From Coriobacteriia bacterium (GTDB lineage: Bacteria; Actinomycetota; Coriobacteriia; Coriobacteriales; UBA8131), in the NCBI GenBank assembly GCA_009781525.1, contig WQXZ01000082.1:1-7657 (forward strand): a DNA stretch of 7,657 nt. Direction: 5' to 3'. Position numbers and translations under genes: made by a program. The notes under the pieces are model-generated. The model did not search any database and was not told the origin of the DNA. It worked only from the letters and a program-made list of their open reading frames with translations. The number at the start of each line of letters is the position of its first letter. The stretch's first letter is position 1. This document shows, one piece after another, positions 6,736-7,657 of this stretch.

Positions 6736-6885
6736 ACGTTTCAGCGGACACTCTGATATCTTTGAAGAATTTATCAAGCAAGAATACTCGTCAGAACTCT
6801 GACCGACAAAACATCCACTGCCAGCCGTATAGTTATTCCGCGAGTACCCTTCATCACTGAGCTGGCTATCGTGGGAACAGTAATT

Positions 6886-6894
6886 TGTGGATAA
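6886..6894 (-). promoter_or_regulatory. Perfect DnaA-box sequence
   Basis: TGTGGATAA is the exact complement of the DnaA box TTATCCACA. It sits about 30 nt upstream of the promoter candidate for the small secreted protein, at the beginning of an AT-rich stretch. It might bind DnaA as a regulator or titration site, or be chance. The inverted partner is at 6727-6735. Confidence 0.4.
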
Positions 6895-6922
6895 AATGAT
6901 TTCAGAAATGTATGCTGATAGC

Positions 6923-6951
6923 TTGCACTCAAAATTAGTTTATGATATTCT
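6923..6951 (+). promoter_or_regulatory. Candidate promoter of the small secreted protein gene
   Basis: TTGCAC (6923-6928) and TATTCT (6946-6951) are separated by 17 nt. An overlapping TATGAT (6941-6946) is closer to the -10 consensus but has a poor -35. Transcription would start near 6958, about 50 nt before the start codon. Each hexamer is only a partial match to consensus. Confidence 0.4.
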
Positions 6952-7007
6952 AGCCCTGCTTCGAAGCAACCAAAGGGGAGAAATGGCAAAAGACGAAAGG
7001 ATGTGTA

Positions 7008-7328
7008 ATGCATACGCCAGTAAAAAAGTTTGTTTCAATTCTCGCTACCTTTGTGATAAGCGTAGCCCTTATTCTTGCCCCAGGGATAGTGTTCGCCGAG
7101 CAAGATGAAGTGTTAGTAACTGAAGTAGTGGAAGAAGAGGAAAGAGATCTAGTATCATATGCCCCATACCCTCAACCAAGCACAATATGCTACCAAGTGT
7201 ATTACTACGATGAACTAACAGGAAATCTAACAGGTACCCAAAGCATCCCGCACAAGTTTTCTGGTGGTAAGTGTACAAATTTCTTATATTGGCCCTACCC
7301 ATGGAGTTATTGGACTTGTCCAAGGTAA
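7008..7328 (+). CDS. Small secreted protein of unknown family
   Basis: This is a 106-aa protein that I do not recognise. It begins with a clear signal peptide: KK at 6-7, a hydrophobic core (about 8-28), and a probable cleavage after VFA at residue 30. The mature part of about 76 aa has an acidic N-terminus (EVVEEEERD, 39-47) and then a segment rich in Tyr, Trp and Pro, including CYQVYYYDELTG (61-72) and YWPYPWSYWTC (94-104). Three cysteines (61, 89, 104) are present, so one disulfide could form and one Cys would remain free or join a dimer. GAAAGGA at 6995-7001 is a well-placed ribosome binding site, 6 nt from the ATG. The gene has its own promoter candidate and terminator, so it is probably monocistronic. 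It is more AT-rich than the operons to the left. A secreted peptide, bacteriocin-like factor or surface protein are all possible, and none can be shown. Confidence 0.72.
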   Translation: MHTPVKKFVSILATFVISVALILAPGIVFAEQDEVLVTEVVEEEERDLVSYAPYPQPSTICYQVYYYDELTGNLTGTQSIPHKFSGGKCTNFLYWPYPWSYWTCPR

Positions 7329-7339
7329 CCAAATAGCGC

Positions 7340-7375
7340 AAAATGTGACCTGTCGAATTGGCAGGTCACATTTTT
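7340..7375 (+). terminator. Strong intrinsic terminator after the small secreted protein gene
   Basis: AAAATGTGACCTG (7340-7352) pairs perfectly with CAGGTCACATTTT (7362-7374). The stem can be extended inward by a T-G and a C-G pair, leaving a GAATT loop. A run of five T follows the GC-containing stem, and the matching A-run on the left side means it could also stop transcription from the right. It lies 12 nt after the stop codon at 7328. Confidence 0.9.
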
Positions 7376-7419
7376 ATGTGGTGTACCGAGCGAGTGACGA
7401 TATAAAAAAGAGGTGCAGA

Positions 7420-7657
7420 ATGAAGAAGTTGGTAAGCCTTTTTATGGTACTGACCTTGGCACTTGGCAGTTCCTGTTCATCTAACAATAAAGACACATCT
7501 GGTGGTTCTTTGGAAGAGAGCAACTATGTTACTCGTGCTGAGGCAGCTCAAATGTTTTACGACCATTTCGGGTATTACTCGTTTGAAAATACAACGACGT
7601 TTATCGATTTAGCTGACGAAGAATATGCAGAAGCTGTTATATGGGCAGAACACTTTG
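7420..7657 (+). CDS. Probable lipoprotein with an SLH-like motif, truncated by the window end
   Basis: The first 79 residues are visible and the frame is open at the edge. The N-terminus has KK at 2-3, a hydrophobic core (4-15), and GSSC with Cys at 19, followed by a Ser/Asn-rich linker, as in bacterial lipoproteins. The lipobox is imperfect: Leu is at -4 rather than -3. From residue 36 the sequence resembles an SLH (S-layer homology) domain: YVTRAEAAQMFYDHFGYYS, then FIDLADEEYAEAVIWAEHF. The TRAE motif and the closing AVxWA segment are the typical landmarks. SLH domains usually bind pyruvylated cell-wall polymers, so the product probably sits at the envelope. AAGAGG stands 6 nt before the ATG. 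The gene begins 44 nt after the terminator at 7340-7375, and no good promoter was found in that gap, so low-level read-through or an atypical promoter must be assumed. More SLH repeats or another domain may follow beyond the edge. Confidence 0.75.
   Translation, partial: MKKLVSLFMVLTLALGSSCSSNNKDTSGGSLEESNYVTRAEAAQMFYDHFGYYSFENTTTFIDLADEEYAEAVIWAEHF

Larger units (their letters stand above)
6692..7007. other. Intergenic region without a convincing gene
   Basis: This stretch holds the two DnaA-like boxes, a short hairpin (GTCAG/CTGAC around AACT, 6790-6803) and a promoter candidate near its right end. No clear intrinsic terminator follows the permease: AAGCC/GGCTT around its stop codon is a weak 5-bp stem with no T-run. 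Open frames on both strands here lack family similarity and suitable ribosome binding sites. Base composition becomes more AT-rich towards the right. Confidence 0.6.

Noticed and set aside
6774..7013. 79-codon minus-strand frame in the intergenic region
   Set aside because: No recognisable motif or ribosome binding site, and it crosses the promoter candidate and start region of the secreted protein gene.
6983..7108. 41-codon plus-strand frame beginning MAKDERMCNA, Cys- and Arg-rich, overlapping the signal-peptide gene
   Set aside because: The AAGGGGAG before its ATG is only 2-4 nt away, the frame overlaps a gene with a much clearer signal peptide and better-spaced ribosome binding site, and the product resembles no family. 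A leader-peptide role cannot be fully excluded.
7376..7419. Promoter with TATAAA (7401-7406) for the SLH lipoprotein gene
   Set aside because: No -35 hexamer stands at the right distance, and the transcript would begin within a few bases of the start codon, leaving no room for the ribosome binding site.

Overview
The window comes from a bacterium with about 50-55% G+C over most of its length. It looks like an anaerobic Gram-positive lineage, possibly Actinomycetota of the Coriobacteriia type or a Firmicute. The lineage call is an inference from three things: a CBS-domain family II pyrophosphatase, a DUF1638 protein (a family common in anaerobes with corrinoid/methyl metabolism), and a lipoprotein carrying an SLH (S-layer homology) motif. 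No rRNA, tRNA, CRISPR array, insertion sequence or riboswitch was recognised.

Layout. (1) Positions 1-2253, minus strand: a Mn-dependent inorganic pyrophosphatase with two regulatory CBS domains (883-2253), followed 29 nt later by a DUF1638 protein (89-853). A further minus-strand gene may begin at the left edge. (2) Positions 2254-2500: a divergent promoter region with outward-facing promoter candidates and three copies of a short motif, YTGTCGGMA. (3) Positions 2501-6691, plus strand: a two-gene ABC operon. It encodes a MacB/LolD-type ATPase (2501-3202) and, 15 nt later, a very large FtsX/MacB-family permease (3218-6691, 1157 aa). Between the first extracellular domain and the first FtsX domain, the permease carries a predicted helical hairpin of exactly 20 + 20 uninterrupted heptads. 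(4) Positions 6692-7007: about 315 nt without a convincing gene, holding two inverted DnaA-box-like sequences and a promoter candidate. (5) Positions 7008-7657: a more AT-rich tract with a small secreted protein of unknown family (7008-7328), a strong intrinsic terminator (7340-7375), and the start of a probable SLH-motif lipoprotein that runs off the right edge (7420-7657).

How the genes may work together. The pyrophosphatase and DUF1638 protein are probably co-transcribed. The pyrophosphatase clears PPi and is expected to respond to adenine nucleotides, while the role of DUF1638 is unknown. The ATPase and permease form one complete transporter-like machine (two FtsX cores in one chain, so one permease per ATPase dimer). 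By analogy with MacB, LolCDE and FtsEX it more likely does mechanical work on the cell-envelope side than classical solute import. The long extracellular hairpin is the most unusual element of the window. The right-hand genes are both exported and may be an unrelated cell-surface module.
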